From the NCBI RefSeq assembly GCF_024435355.1, contig NZ_JAMJWG010000031.1:21614-85613 (forward strand): DNA of 64,000 nucleotides. Reading direction: 5' to 3'. Positions 8,627 through 17,500 of this stretch are shown in pieces. How positions within the stretch are numbered: position 1 is the first letter of the stretch; each line of letters opens with the position of its first letter. The DNA comes from Streptomyces odontomachi. Lineage in GTDB: Bacteria; Actinomycetota; Actinomycetes; Streptomycetales; Streptomycetaceae. The notes below the pieces were generated by a model. It searched no databases and had not been told where the DNA came from. It saw only the letters and a program-made list of their open reading frames with translations. A program made the translations under genes and the position numbers.

Positions 8627-10219
8627 CTACAGCCCCGCGAGGTCGTCGAGCACCGCCGCGGCCGTGGCGACGTCGCCGGTGAGGGGGCGGTCGGTCATGT
8701 CGGGGTCGAGGGCGGCCGCGGCGTGGGCGTAGGCCTGGCCGGCCGGCACCGCGGGGTCGGGCGGGCCGCCGCGCAGCCGCAGGGCGCGTACCGCGGCCAC
8801 CAGCTCGCAGGCCAGCACGAGCCGGTAGGCGTCGACGACACGGAGCGCCTTGCGGGCCGCCTGGGTGGCGAAGCTCGCGCCCTCCTCGACGCCCTGCGAG
8901 AGCACCGCGTGGGCGAGGGAGGCGGGCGCTGCGGCGGCGTGCACCTCGGCCAGGGCCGAGTTGGCGCTGTACTCAAGGATCATGATCCCGGAGCCCGCGG
9001 TGGTGCCGTCGGTGAGGAAGGACGGCAGCCCGGTGAGGTCGGCCCGGCCGAGCGCCCCGATCCGGGCGGCGGAGAGCCGGGCGGTCTGGAGGACGGCCAG
9101 GCAGAGCTGGTCGAGCTGGAGCGTGAGGGGCGCCGCGAAGAAGCCGCCGTGGTGGTAGGCGGCGGGAGTGCCGTCCGGCCCGTCCAGGCTGATCAGCGGG
9201 TTCTCGGCGGCGGCGTTGAGCTCCACGGAGAGCACCCGGTCCAGACCGGCGCAGGCCTCCAGGGCCGGGCCGTGCACCTGCGGGAAGCAGCGGAACGCGA
9301 ACGGGTCCTGCACCCGCCCGGCCGGCGGTCCCGGGCGGTCGGGGGCGCCGATCAACCGCCGGATCTCCGCGGCGATGTGCACCGAGCCCAGGTGGGGGCG
9401 TGCCGCGTGCACCGGCGCTGCGTAGGCCTCCGACGAGCCCTGCGCGGCGAGCAGCGACAGCGCGCTGACGACGTGCGAGGCGCGCAGCAGCCGGCCGAGG
9501 TCGTGGCAGATCAGTGCGGCCTGGCCGAGCGTGAGGGCGTTGCTGCTGAGCAGGGCGAGCGCGTCGCCGCGCTCCAGCGGGACGGGGTCGGGCGGCTCGC
9601 GCCGGCGGTGACCGCCCTCCGGACGGTCTTCGGTGCCGGCCGCGGCGGCGGCCGTGTCCGGTGGGACCATGACGACCGCCTCCGGCAGGTGGTCGTCGTA
9701 CAACCAGGGCAGCCGGCCGATCAGGGTGAGGCCGAGCTGGGCCAGCGCCGTGAGGTCCCCGGTGCCCACCGCGCCGTACTCGTGGGCCTGGGGGTGGAAA
9801 CGTGACCGCAGCGCCTCGGCGAGGGTCAGCACGATGGCGGGGCGCAGGCCCGAGCCGCCGGCCAGCAGCTGGTTGACCCGCACCGCCAGCATGGCGCGGA
9901 CCTGGCGGGTCGGCAGCGGGGCGCCGATGCCGCCGGCGTGGCTGCCGAGCAGCCGCAGGTCATGGCCGTCCGCGTCCTGGGGTGTGACGTCCACGGTGCG
10001 ATGGGCGCCGACGCCGGTGCTGCGCCCGTAGACGCGGCCGGTCTCGACCAGCTGGTGGGCGGCCCGCCAGCTGGCCTCCATCCGGGTCAGCGCCGCCGGA
10101 TCGACGCGGGGCCGCGCCTGGGCGTCGGCGAGCAGGGTGACGCCGGCGGCGTCGAGCGTCCGGCCGTCGAGCAGGACGGTGTCGCGGGGGGCCGCGCGTT
10201 CGGCCGGGGTGGTCAGCAT
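8627..10219 (-). CDS. HAL/PAL-family lyase with Gly-Thr-Gly in place of the MIO triad
   Basis: A 530-residue member of the aromatic amino acid ammonia-lyase superfamily. Conserved parts: catalytic-loop Tyr64 in YGRSTGVG, SSNALTLG, QDPFAFRCFPQVHGP and ENPLIS. The Ala-Ser-Gly that normally cyclises to the MIO electrophile is replaced by Gly152-Thr153-Gly154 (AVGTGDLTAL), and the usual QEDHVS segment is changed to GVEEGASF. Ordinary deamination chemistry is therefore doubtful. MIO-free relatives such as ergothionase eliminate trimethylamine from a betaine. The gene upstream on the same strand encodes an OpuC-like quaternary-amine binding lipoprotein, which fits that idea. ATG at 10219 has an AGGAGG site. 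Alternative: an ammonia-lyase with a Thr-derived prosthetic group. Confidence 0.8.
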   Translation of the reverse strand: MLTTPAERAAPRDTVLLDGRTLDAAGVTLLADAQARPRVDPAALTRMEASWRAAHQLVETGRVYGRSTGVGAHRTVDVTPQDADGHDLRLLGSHAGGIGAPLPTRQVRAMLAVRVNQLLAGGSGLRPAIVLTLAEALRSRFHPQAHEYGAVGTGDLTALAQLGLTLIGRLPWLYDDHLPEAVVMVPPDTAAAAAGTEDRPEGGHRRREPPDPVPLERGDALALLSSNALTLGQAALICHDLGRLLRASHVVSALSLLAAQGSSEAYAAPVHAARPHLGSVHIAAEIRRLIGAPDRPGPPAGRVQDPFAFRCFPQVHGPALEACAGLDRVLSVELNAAAENPLISLDGPDGTPAAYHHGGFFAAPLTLQLDQLCLAVLQTARLSAARIGALGRADLTGLPSFLTDGTTAGSGIMILEYSANSALAEVHAAAAPASLAHAVLSQGVEEGASFATQAARKALRVVDAYRLVLACELVAAVRALRLRGGPPDPAVPAGQAYAHAAAALDPDMTDRPLTGDVATAAAVLDDLAGL

Positions 10220-10317
10220 GAGCCGCCTCCTGGGACGGGAAACGGGGATCGGAACCGCCCTGGTGGGGGCGGGCGCGGTGCCACTTTCCTCCGCCCACCC
10301 TGCGGGCTGCGGAAACG

Positions 10318-10365
10318 ACCGTCCGCAGCGGCCGGCGCACGGGGCGCGTGACCGCTGCGGACGGT
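10318..10365 (-). terminator. 14-bp stem hairpin between binding-protein and lyase genes
   Basis: Perfect inverted repeat ACCGTCCGCAGCGG (10318-10331) and its complement (10352-10365) with a 20-nt loop. It lies about 45 bases past the binding-protein stop and about 100 bases before the lyase start on the same strand. It may terminate, attenuate or process the shared transcript. Confidence 0.65.
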
Positions 10366-10409
10366 GGGTGGCCTGGACGTCAGGCCGGAGTTCGTGCGGG
10401 TCGTGCGCC

Positions 10410-11363
10410 TCAGACGAGGTGCTTGGAGGCCAGCCAGGCCTTGGCCACGTCCAGCGGGTCCTTGTGGTCGTTCTGCACCTGCGCGCCCAGCTTCAGCAGG
10501 GTCTCGGTGTCCAGCGCGGCGGAGACCGCGTTGCAGGCGGCGACGCCCGCCTTGGGCAGGCCGGGCCGGTAGACCAGGGGGGTCACGTTGTCGAAGCTGA
10601 ACAGCTGCTTGGGATCCTGGAGGATGAGGAAGTCGTTCTTGGCGATGTTCGGGTCGGTGGTGAAGATGTTGCCGGCCTGGACGTTGTTGGCCTTCAGGGC
10701 CGCCGTGGTGAGCGGGCCGCCCGCGTCGAGCGCCTTGAAGGACTTGAACTCCACGCCGTAGAGGTCCTTGATGCCTTCGAGGCCGGTGTAGCGGGTTTCG
10801 AACTCGGGTGAGCCGCCGACGACGAGGTTGTCCTTGGCGATGCTCTTGAGGTCGCCGATCGTGGACTTGGCGGTGAGGTGGTACTTCTTGGCGGTGCCCG
10901 CGTTGACGGCCACCGCGTCCTTGTCCTCGGCCTTGGACGGCTGGAGGAGCTCCAACTTCGGGTCGAGCTTCGCGCCGATGGCCTTGCTGGCCTCGGCCAC
11001 GGTCTTCGGCTTGGCCGTCTTGTCGAGGTAGGCCAGCAGCGAGCCGTTGTACTCGGGCAGCACCGTGATCGAGCCGTTCTTGATCAGACCGTAGGTGGTC
11101 TCGCGGCTGCCGATGTTGGGCTTGTACTGGATCTTGACGCCCTTGGCCTTCATGGCCTCGCCGTAGATGTCACCCAGCAGGATGCTCTCGGAGAAGTTCT
11201 GGGACCCGACGACGACGGTGCCGCCCTTGGCCGTGTCGCCCTTCAACGGGTCCGAGCCGGAGTCGTCGGACGAGCCACAGCCGGAAAGGGCCGCCGTCAG
11301 GGCGCTCGTCAGAACGACCACCGAGGTCGTGAGGGTGCGCTTGCTGCTCTTGGTTCCGATCAC
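10410..11363 (-). CDS. OpuC-like quaternary-amine ABC substrate-binding lipoprotein
   Basis: Extracytoplasmic binding protein of the osmoprotectant/glycine-betaine (OpuAC/OpuBC) family, about 317 residues. The signal peptide ends in lipobox LSGC, so it should be lipid-anchored. The mature protein begins with a Ser/Asp-rich linker, and the fold opens with VVVGSQNFSESILLGDIYGEA, typical of OpuC-type domains. GTG 11363 is chosen because it directly precedes the signal peptide; the frame stays open further upstream but is not protein-like there. The only matching ATPase and permeases in the window are 5-8 kb away beyond the conservon. Ligand is unknown; the lyase downstream suggests a betaine. 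Ergothioneine-binding EgtU belongs to the same fold. Confidence 0.88.
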   Translation of the reverse strand: MIGTKSSKRTLTTSVVVLTSALTAALSGCGSSDDSGSDPLKGDTAKGGTVVVGSQNFSESILLGDIYGEAMKAKGVKIQYKPNIGSRETTYGLIKNGSITVLPEYNGSLLAYLDKTAKPKTVAEASKAIGAKLDPKLELLQPSKAEDKDAVAVNAGTAKKYHLTAKSTIGDLKSIAKDNLVVGGSPEFETRYTGLEGIKDLYGVEFKSFKALDAGGPLTTAALKANNVQAGNIFTTDPNIAKNDFLILQDPKQLFSFDNVTPLVYRPGLPKAGVAACNAVSAALDTETLLKLGAQVQNDHKDPLDVAKAWLASKHLV

Positions 11364-11463
11364 GGTTTCCCAATCCAGGCTGATAAGTCTGCGGCGACGT
11401 GCCTCCCCGTGGCCGTACGGGCCGCTGGTGCGCCGGTGCGGCATGGCACGACGTGTGCCGACG

Positions 11464-11492
11464 ATCCAACGAGAGCGCGAAGCCCTAGTCAA
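11464..11492 (-). promoter_or_regulatory. Putative promoter of the binding-protein gene
   Basis: On the minus strand, TTGACT (11487-11492) and TTGGAT (11464-11469) are separated by 17 bases, about 100 bases upstream of the GTG at 11363. The -35 is good and the -10 is weak. Confidence 0.4.
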
Positions 11493-12269
11493 GGTCGTTC
11501 TGGTTGCAATCGGGCACCGACCGAGCCAGGAACGGGGCTCGGGGTCGGCCCTGAATTCGGCGGGAATTCGCCCCCCGGCGGGCGTCCGACCATCGCCCGG
11601 CGGGCTCCTATGCCACGGGCAAGAGCGAATTGACGCCCCGACAGGAATCCTCACAGCCCACACACAGGACCCGGTCCCGGACCGCCGGCGGCCGTCCGCG
11701 CGGCTCCTCGGAAGATGCCCAGGCAGGGCGACTCTGCCTCACCACCACCGCGTGGCCTGGAACGCGTACGCCCGGGCGGACCCGCTACGCCGTTCCACCA
11801 CCCCTTCGCAGGATCTTGACAAACATGTGATACGACGTGCCGCTGTTTGTGGTCACTTCTTGCCCGATTCCCAGGCGAAGGAGTTTCACAGGTCGCTAAT
11901 CTGCTTCCGCACCGTCATGTCCCGATTCCAACTACCGCCCCACACAGTCCCTTCCGTACCAGCCCTCACACCTGCCCCATAACCGGTATCAGCCCTTCCC
12001 CTGCCGGCCCGAAGATGTCCGACCGCGCCACCCGCGGAGCCCGCACCCGGCTCCGTCGTACGCCAACATTCCACTGAACCCCCTTACGTCCTACTCTCCC
12101 CGTCGATTCCGCTCCGTCCCATATCCGACTACTATCCGCTCCCCGTCGCCGCTCTGCCCGCTCTCCGTCGCCCGCGTGTCGTGGCCGTGGTGCGCAGTCC
12201 GGCACCGTGTGCGTCGCCCCAGCCCGTAGCAACTCGCCCGACCACAGCAAGCGCTGCCAAGGAGGCCCG
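11493..12269. other. Intergenic region between divergent binding-protein gene and conservon
   Basis: No supported gene. The plus strand is markedly pyrimidine-rich at about 12075-12180, just before the conservon. TTGACA at 11816-11821 lacks a convincing -10. A clear ribosome site AAGGAGG sits at 12259-12265 before the GTG at 12270. Confidence 0.45.
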
Positions 12270-15092
12270 GTGCCCTCGCACAGGAAGGATCGCCCGCACA
12301 CCGGCGCGGCGGGGACCTCACCCGCACCGCGCGAGGAGTTCGGGGCCTTTCTCGACCGCTGGCCCTTCCGACGCAAGCTGGACGTCCTGGTCTTCGTACC
12401 GGTCCTGGTGATCGCGGCCATGCTGTGCTTCGTCGCCTACCTCCAGGTCGAGCAGGCCCGGTCGGCGGCCGCCACCGCCCAGCTGGTGCGCGACAGCGAG
12501 CAGGTCGCCAAGCTCATCAACGGCCTGCAGATCGAGCACCGCCAGGCCCTGCTGGTCTCGCTGCACTACGAGGCCCTCGGCACCGGCGCCAGCTCCGCGC
12601 CGGACACCGCCGCCTACCACACCTCCCAGGTCACCGTGGACCAGCAGGTGGGCGCGGTCCGCAAGGTATTCGGCGACCGGCTGCCCGAGCTGGAGGAGCA
12701 GGCGCTGCACGAGGTCGAGGCCCTGGACATGCTGCGCAGCAGCATCGAGACGGGCCCGTTCGCCGCGGACAACATCGACCCCGCCTACGACGACGCCGTC
12801 GCCGACCTGATCAACGGGCTCGGGATGAACGGCACCGAGGCGGGCACCGGGACCGCCGGCACGCTCCTCGACGCGCTGCTGCGCGCGGACGCCGCACACG
12901 CGTCCTTCGAGACCGCCGTGTTCGCGGCCCGGACCGGCGATGCGAACGCGCTCATCGAGTTCAGGACATCGGTCGGCGCGAACTCGCAGTACAACTACCA
13001 GATCGAGCGGTTCCGCCGGTACGCCACGGAGGAGCAGGGCGACGAGATCGCCGGGATCGACCCCGGCCAGCAGAGCATCGTCAGCCAGCACTACGCCCAG
13101 CTCGCAGTCGACCCCAGCGGCCTGCCCGCCGACACGGCCGAAGAGGTGCGCACCGACCTCAAGAAGTCCCTGGCGGACGTCAGCGTCTACGACCAGCAGT
13201 CGGCCCAGCGGCTGAGCATCACCGGATCGCTGATCGGGCAGATCGCCTCGGACACCCAGCAGGCCTCGCAGCAGGCCTGGTTCCGGGCCGCCGGGCTGCT
13301 GCTCGTCGCCGTGCTGGGGTTCGCCGCCTGGCTGCTGTTCTCGGTGCTGGCCCGCCGTTCCGTGCTGCGCACGGTGCGGGCGCTGACCAGCGCAGCGCAG
13401 GAGGTGGCGGACGCCACCGGGCAGGAACTGGCCAGGGTCGCCGACGACGACTCGGCGGACACCGGCCCGCCGCGGCTCACCGCCGTGCCGGTACCGGTGC
13501 GCGACGAGATCGGCGAGCTGGCCGAGGCGTTCAACCAGGTGCAGGTCACGGCGACCGCGCTGCTGGAACGCCAGGTGCTCAGCCGCCGCAACATCGCGGA
13601 GATGTTCGGCAACGTCGGCCGCCGGGTGAGCAACCTCACCGCGCGCCAGCTCGCCCTGATCGACTCGGTCGAACGCGGCGAGACCGACGCGGAGACGCTG
13701 GAGCAGCTCTACCGCATCGACCACATCGCGGTACGGCTGCAACGCAACGCGGACAGCCTGATGCTGCTCGCCGGGATCCGCGAGACCGGCCTGGAGGGCG
13801 GTCCGGCCCGGCTGAGCAACGTGGTGCGGGCTGCGCTCGGCCAGATCGAGGCCTACCAGCGGGTCACCCCGCGGGCCGAAGGCGATGTGACCGTCTCGCC
13901 GGACGTCGTCGGCGACCTGACCCTGATGCTCGCCGAACTGCTGGAGAACGCCGTGACGTTCTCGCCCGCGAGCACCCATGTCGAGCTGATGCTGCGGTCC
14001 GGGACGGGCCCGCAGGCCAGCAGCGGGTTGCGGGCGGACGGTGCCGCCGTGGAGATCGTCGACCACGGTCTGGGGATGAGCACCGAGCGGCTGGAGGAGG
14101 AGAACGCCCGGCTGGTGCGGCGCGAACGGCTGGACGTGGTGCCGACGAAGGTGCTCGGTCTTTTCGTCGTCGGCGTGCTCTCCCGGCGCTGGGGCATCCA
14201 GGTCACCCTCTCGCGCACGCCCGGCGGCGGTGTGACCGCCAGGGTCGTCATCCCCTCGGTGCACCTGCTGCCGCTGCACGCGGCCGGCTCGCCGACGCCC
14301 CGCCCGGCCACGCCCACCGACCGGAGTGCCGGCTCGCCGCAGCCGTCCCTCATCAAGCCCCCCGAGGAGGGCGGCAGCGGGCTGCCGCGCCGGGTGCCGG
14401 CCAGGAGGTCGCAGCAGGAGCCGGGCGACGACGGGTTCCCCGACGAGGCACAGCCCGCGGAGCCCGGCCGGGCACGACGGCCGGGGCCCGCCTGGGCGCT
14501 GAGCGACGAGGCCGATCCGTTCGGGCCGGACGGGCCGGACGGGCCGGGACCGGCGGGCCCGGCGGGACCGATCGGCCGGAACCAGCTGACCGGGCCGGAT
14601 GAGCCGAAGGTCTCGGACGGGCCGCCGCGCGTCGCCGGGTCCGGGGCCCGTGCGCGGGTCCCGGGCGCCACGTCCCCGCGGCCGTTGCGGCGGCGGGTGC
14701 GCGGGGCGACGCTGGCGGCGACCACCGCGGCCAGGATGCAGACGCCGAAGCCCGAGGCACCGCTGGAGGGCACGGGGACCTGGCGGTACCGGGACGCGGA
14801 CGCGGCCCGTGACGAGCTGGACGAGTTCGAGGCCGCGGTGGCACGCGCACACCGTGACAGCGCGCAGCAGCTCTTCGCGCCGGTGGACGAGTCCGCCGAC
14901 GACGCGGCCACGCCCCCGCAGGCCCCGTCGCGCGCCCCCTACGCGCCACCGGCGTCCGATCCCCCCGTGCCGCCGTTAGCGGACCCGCCGCGGACGCCGC
15001 ACGGGCACCGGGCGATCCGGCCGCCGGCTCCGGCGGCGCACGACACCACACGGACCTCACCATCGTCATCCTCAGAAGGGGCAGGCCAGTGA
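12270..15092 (+). CDS. Conservon sensor-like histidine kinase (CvnA)
   Basis: First gene of a conservon, about 940 residues. Two membrane helices (about 38-60 and 338-358) flank an extracytoplasmic nitrate/nitrite-sensing-like (NIT) domain. A HAMP region, a DHIAVRLQRNADSLMLLAG helix and a GHKL ATPase domain follow (N box LAELLENAVTFS, G1 VDHGLGMS). The last 270 residues are disordered and Pro/Gly-rich, as in other CvnA proteins. GTG 12270 is preferred to earlier in-frame codons because of the AAGGAGG 5 bases upstream. It overlaps the next gene by GTGA, implying translational coupling. Conservons form membrane heterocomplexes resembling eukaryotic G-protein systems. Confidence 0.92.
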   Translation: MPSHRKDRPHTGAAGTSPAPREEFGAFLDRWPFRRKLDVLVFVPVLVIAAMLCFVAYLQVEQARSAAATAQLVRDSEQVAKLINGLQIEHRQALLVSLHYEALGTGASSAPDTAAYHTSQVTVDQQVGAVRKVFGDRLPELEEQALHEVEALDMLRSSIETGPFAADNIDPAYDDAVADLINGLGMNGTEAGTGTAGTLLDALLRADAAHASFETAVFAARTGDANALIEFRTSVGANSQYNYQIERFRRYATEEQGDEIAGIDPGQQSIVSQHYAQLAVDPSGLPADTAEEVRTDLKKSLADVSVYDQQSAQRLSITGSLIGQIASDTQQASQQAWFRAAGLLLVAVLGFAAWLLFSVLARRSVLRTVRALTSAAQEVADATGQELARVADDDSADTGPPRLTAVPVPVRDEIGELAEAFNQVQVTATALLERQVLSRRNIAEMFGNVGRRVSNLTARQLALIDSVERGETDAETLEQLYRIDHIAVRLQRNADSLMLLAGIRETGLEGGPARLSNVVRAALGQIEAYQRVTPRAEGDVTVSPDVVGDLTLMLAELLENAVTFSPASTHVELMLRSGTGPQASSGLRADGAAVEIVDHGLGMSTERLEEENARLVRRERLDVVPTKVLGLFVVGVLSRRWGIQVTLSRTPGGGVTARVVIPSVHLLPLHAAGSPTPRPATPTDRSAGSPQPSLIKPPEEGGSGLPRRVPARRSQQEPGDDGFPDEAQPAEPGRARRPGPAWALSDEADPFGPDGPDGPGPAGPAGPIGRNQLTGPDEPKVSDGPPRVAGSGARARVPGATSPRPLRRRVRGATLAATTAARMQTPKPEAPLEGTGTWRYRDADAARDELDEFEAAVARAHRDSAQQLFAPVDESADDAATPPQAPSRAPYAPPASDPPVPPLADPPRTPHGHRAIRPPAPAAHDTTRTSPSSSSEGAGQ

Positions 15093-15568
15093 CCAGCTGG
15101 ACGAACGGCTCGCGACCCGAGACCGCCGAGCCGCAGGAGGACATGCGCGCCGCGGTATCCGACTTCAACTGGCTGCTGCGCCGGTTCGCCAACGAGACCG
15201 CCGGCGTGGTGGACGCGATCGGCGTCTCCTCGGACGGGCTGCTGATCGCGGTGTCCCAGCCGGGCGAGCCGGCCCACTCGGAGCGGCTGGCGGCGATCGT
15301 CTCCGGCATCACCAGCCTCGCCATGGGCGCGTCGGGCAACTACGGTCTGGGCGGGCTCAACAAGGTCATCATCGACCTGGAGGGCGGCCACCTGATCGTG
15401 TCGGCGATCGGTGCGGGGGCGGTGCTCGGCGTGGTGGCCTCGAAGGAGGCGAAGCTCGGCAACATCGCGTACGAGATGACCCTCTTCGCCAATCGCGCGG
15501 GCACCGTGCTCAGCCCACAGCTGATCATGGAACTGAAGAACACCGTGGGCAGCACGCCCGCGAACTGA
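15089..15568 (+). CDS. Conservon roadblock/LC7-domain protein (CvnB)
   Basis: A 159-residue roadblock/LC7 protein (DFNWLLRRFANETAGVVDAIGVSSDGLLIAVS). In Streptomyces conservons CvnB is thought to act as a regulator of the partner GTPase. The start GTG overlaps the kinase stop by four bases. Length is slightly over the usual 137-140 because of a short N-terminal extension. Confidence 0.93.
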   Translation: MTSWTNGSRPETAEPQEDMRAAVSDFNWLLRRFANETAGVVDAIGVSSDGLLIAVSQPGEPAHSERLAAIVSGITSLAMGASGNYGLGGLNKVIIDLEGGHLIVSAIGAGAVLGVVASKEAKLGNIAYEMTLFANRAGTVLSPQLIMELKNTVGSTPAN

Positions 15569-15641
15569 CCCGCGCGCTCTGGATCGCACCCGAAACACCG
15601 AACGGCACGGCGAGTGGCGCCGGTCGAGGAAGGGGCCAACG

Positions 15642-16130
15642 ATGACGGCCGGTGACCCACCAGCCGAGCATGCGACGGGCGCCGCCCTGGGCCCGGAGAC
15701 GGCCGTCGGTCCGGACCCGGACCCCGCCGCCGACCCGGGCACGGAGGCGGTGCTGCCCGCGTCGGCGGTCCGTCCGTTCCTCCTCACGTCCGGGCGGGTG
15801 GCCGGGGCGGACAGCCTGGTGCCGCCGATACCCGTGGAGGCGCAGGTGGTGGCGACCAGAGAGGGAATGGCGGCGCTGGACACCTTCGCGTTCGAGCACC
15901 GCGATATCGTCGCCGTCTGCTCTGAGCCGCAGTCGGTGGCGGAGATCGCCGCGAAGCTGCGTCTGCACCTCAACGTGATCCGCGTGCTGGCCGACGACCT
16001 GCGTGCCGACGGGCAGTTGGCGCTGTACCTGCCGCAAGGCAACACCGCGCGTGATGCTTCTGTCTTGAGAAGGGTGATCGATGGACTCCGCGCCGTTCCC
16101 GACTCCAGGGAGGCACTCCGTGACCGCTGA
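15642..16130 (+). CDS. Conservon DUF742 protein (CvnC)
   Basis: A 162-residue DUF742 protein, the third conservon component. The conserved core runs from VRPFLLTSGRV to the end and includes a winged-helix-like stretch (SVAEIAAKLRLHLNVIRVLADDL). The first 40 residues are Pro/Ala/Asp-rich. ATG 15642 has a GGAAGGGG site. The 3' end overlaps the start of the GTPase gene. Confidence 0.92.
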   Translation: MTAGDPPAEHATGAALGPETAVGPDPDPAADPGTEAVLPASAVRPFLLTSGRVAGADSLVPPIPVEAQVVATREGMAALDTFAFEHRDIVAVCSEPQSVAEIAAKLRLHLNVIRVLADDLRADGQLALYLPQGNTARDASVLRRVIDGLRAVPDSREALRDR

Positions 16131-16722
16131 CGCCACAGCACCGGGCGCAGCCGGCTCCGAGGACGTTGCCACGCGTCCGCCGTTGCCCGTCAAGATGGTG
16201 ATCGCCGGCGGCTTCGGCGTGGGCAAGACGACGACGGTCGCGTCGATCTCCGAGATCGAGCCGCTCACCACCGAGGCGTCGATCACCTCGGTCGCCGCCG
16301 GCGTGGACGACCTCAGCCACACCCCGCAGAAGACCACCACGACCGTGGCCATGGACTTCGGCTGCGTCACGCTCGACCCGACGCTGAAGCTGTACCTGTT
16401 CGGCACGCCAGGACAGGAGAGATTCGGCTTCATGTGGGACGACCTGATGGAGGGCGCGCTGGGCGGTCTGGTGATCGTCGACACCCGGCGGCTCGACGAC
16501 TGCTACGCCGCCGTCGACTACTTCGAGCACCGCGACATCCCGTTCGCCGTCGCGGTGAACGCCTTCGACGGCCAGCTGGAGCACGACCTCCAGGACATCC
16601 GCTGGGCCCTGGACGTCCGGGAGAACGTGCCGGTGACCGTCTTCGACGCGCGGGAGCGCGGGTCGGTGCGGGACGCGCTGCTGGTCGTCCTGGAGCATGC
16701 GCTGGCGCGCGCGACGAGCTGA
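16120..16722 (+). CDS. Conservon GTP-binding protein (CvnD)
   Basis: Small GTPase of about 200 residues, last gene of the conservon. P-loop GGFGVGKTT and switch II FGTPGQERFGFMWDD are clear; the NKxD position reads NAFD, as in other CvnD proteins. GTG 16120 is preferred over ATG 16081 because GGGAGG lies at the right distance and the overlap with the upstream gene is then only 11 bases. No P450 gene follows, although some conservons (for example rar) carry one. Confidence 0.92.
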   Translation: MTADATAPGAAGSEDVATRPPLPVKMVIAGGFGVGKTTTVASISEIEPLTTEASITSVAAGVDDLSHTPQKTTTTVAMDFGCVTLDPTLKLYLFGTPGQERFGFMWDDLMEGALGGLVIVDTRRLDDCYAAVDYFEHRDIPFAVAVNAFDGQLEHDLQDIRWALDVRENVPVTVFDARERGSVRDALLVVLEHALARATS

Positions 16723-16834
16723 CGGGCCGGCCCACGTACCGCCCGGGCCGACCCTGCCGGGCCGAGCCGTACGTGAGCCGATCCGTTCCCTGGCCGGAGC
16801 CCCGCTCTCGTGGCACCCCGTCGCGGCCGGCGTG

Positions 16835-17500
16835 TCAGCGCCGCCGGACCCCCGGCGAGACCAGCGCACGCCCCGCCACCCAGAACAGTCCGAGGACGAG
16901 CAGCGCAAGGACCGCCACCAGGGCGGCGCCGCCCACCACCTTCTCGTAGTCGCGCTGGTAGAGGCCGTCCACGATGTACCGGCCGACCCCGCCCAGGCTC
17001 ACGTACGCCGCGATCGTCGCCGTCGACACGATCTGGATCGCCGCCGACCGCAGCCCGCTGAGTATCAACGGCAGCGCGACGGGAAGCTCCACCTGGAAGA
17101 GGATCTTCGCCGGGTGCATCCCCATGCCGCGTGCCGCGTCCACGGGTGACGCGTCCACGGTGCGCACCGCCTCGTACGTGGTCACCAGGATGGGCGGGAT
17201 GGCCAGCACCACCAGCGGGATCATCGCCGGCCAGGTGCTCAGTCCGAGCCAGACGAACAGCAGCACCAGCAGGCCGAAGCTGGGCAGCGCCCGCCCCGCC
17301 GTGGCCACCAGCGCCACCGCGTTGCCACCGCGCCCGGTGTGCCCGGTGACAAGACCGATCGGCAGCGCGATCAGGGCGGCGATGCCCAACGCGGCCGACG
17401 CGTACTCGATGTGCTCCAGCACCCGCTGCGGGATGCCGTCGTACCCGTGCCAGTGCGCCGTGTCGGAGAAGAAGGACTGCATGAAGTGGAAGACGGTCAC
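16835..17500 (-). CDS. Quaternary-amine ABC transporter permease (second)
   Basis: Permease subunit of about 221 residues with five or six hydrophobic helices and the EAA-type loop (EAVRTVDASPVDAARGMGM), OpuCB/OpuBB family. GTG 17500 overlaps the stop of the preceding permease by four bases, so the two are translationally coupled. A longer in-frame extension upstream runs through the other permease gene and is not real. Last gene of a three-gene operon. Confidence 0.88.
   Translation of the reverse strand: MTVFHFMQSFFSDTAHWHGYDGIPQRVLEHIEYASAALGIAALIALPIGLVTGHTGRGGNAVALVATAGRALPSFGLLVLLFVWLGLSTWPAMIPLVVLAIPPILVTTYEAVRTVDASPVDAARGMGMHPAKILFQVELPVALPLILSGLRSAAIQIVSTATIAAYVSLGGVGRYIVDGLYQRDYEKVVGGAALVAVLALLVLGLFWVAGRALVSPGVRRR

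Noticed and set aside
8012..9805. Plus-strand 597-residue open frame opposite the lyase gene
   Set aside because: Arg/Gly-rich composition produced by third-position GC bias; the minus-strand lyase has clear family motifs.
11816..11838. Plus-strand promoter with TTGACA before the conservon
   Set aside because: No acceptable -10 hexamer at 16-19 bases, and it lies over 400 bases from the start.
11966..12421. Minus-strand 151-residue open frame across the conservon start
   Set aside because: Antisense to the kinase 5' end, Arg/Gly/Ser-rich and without family features.
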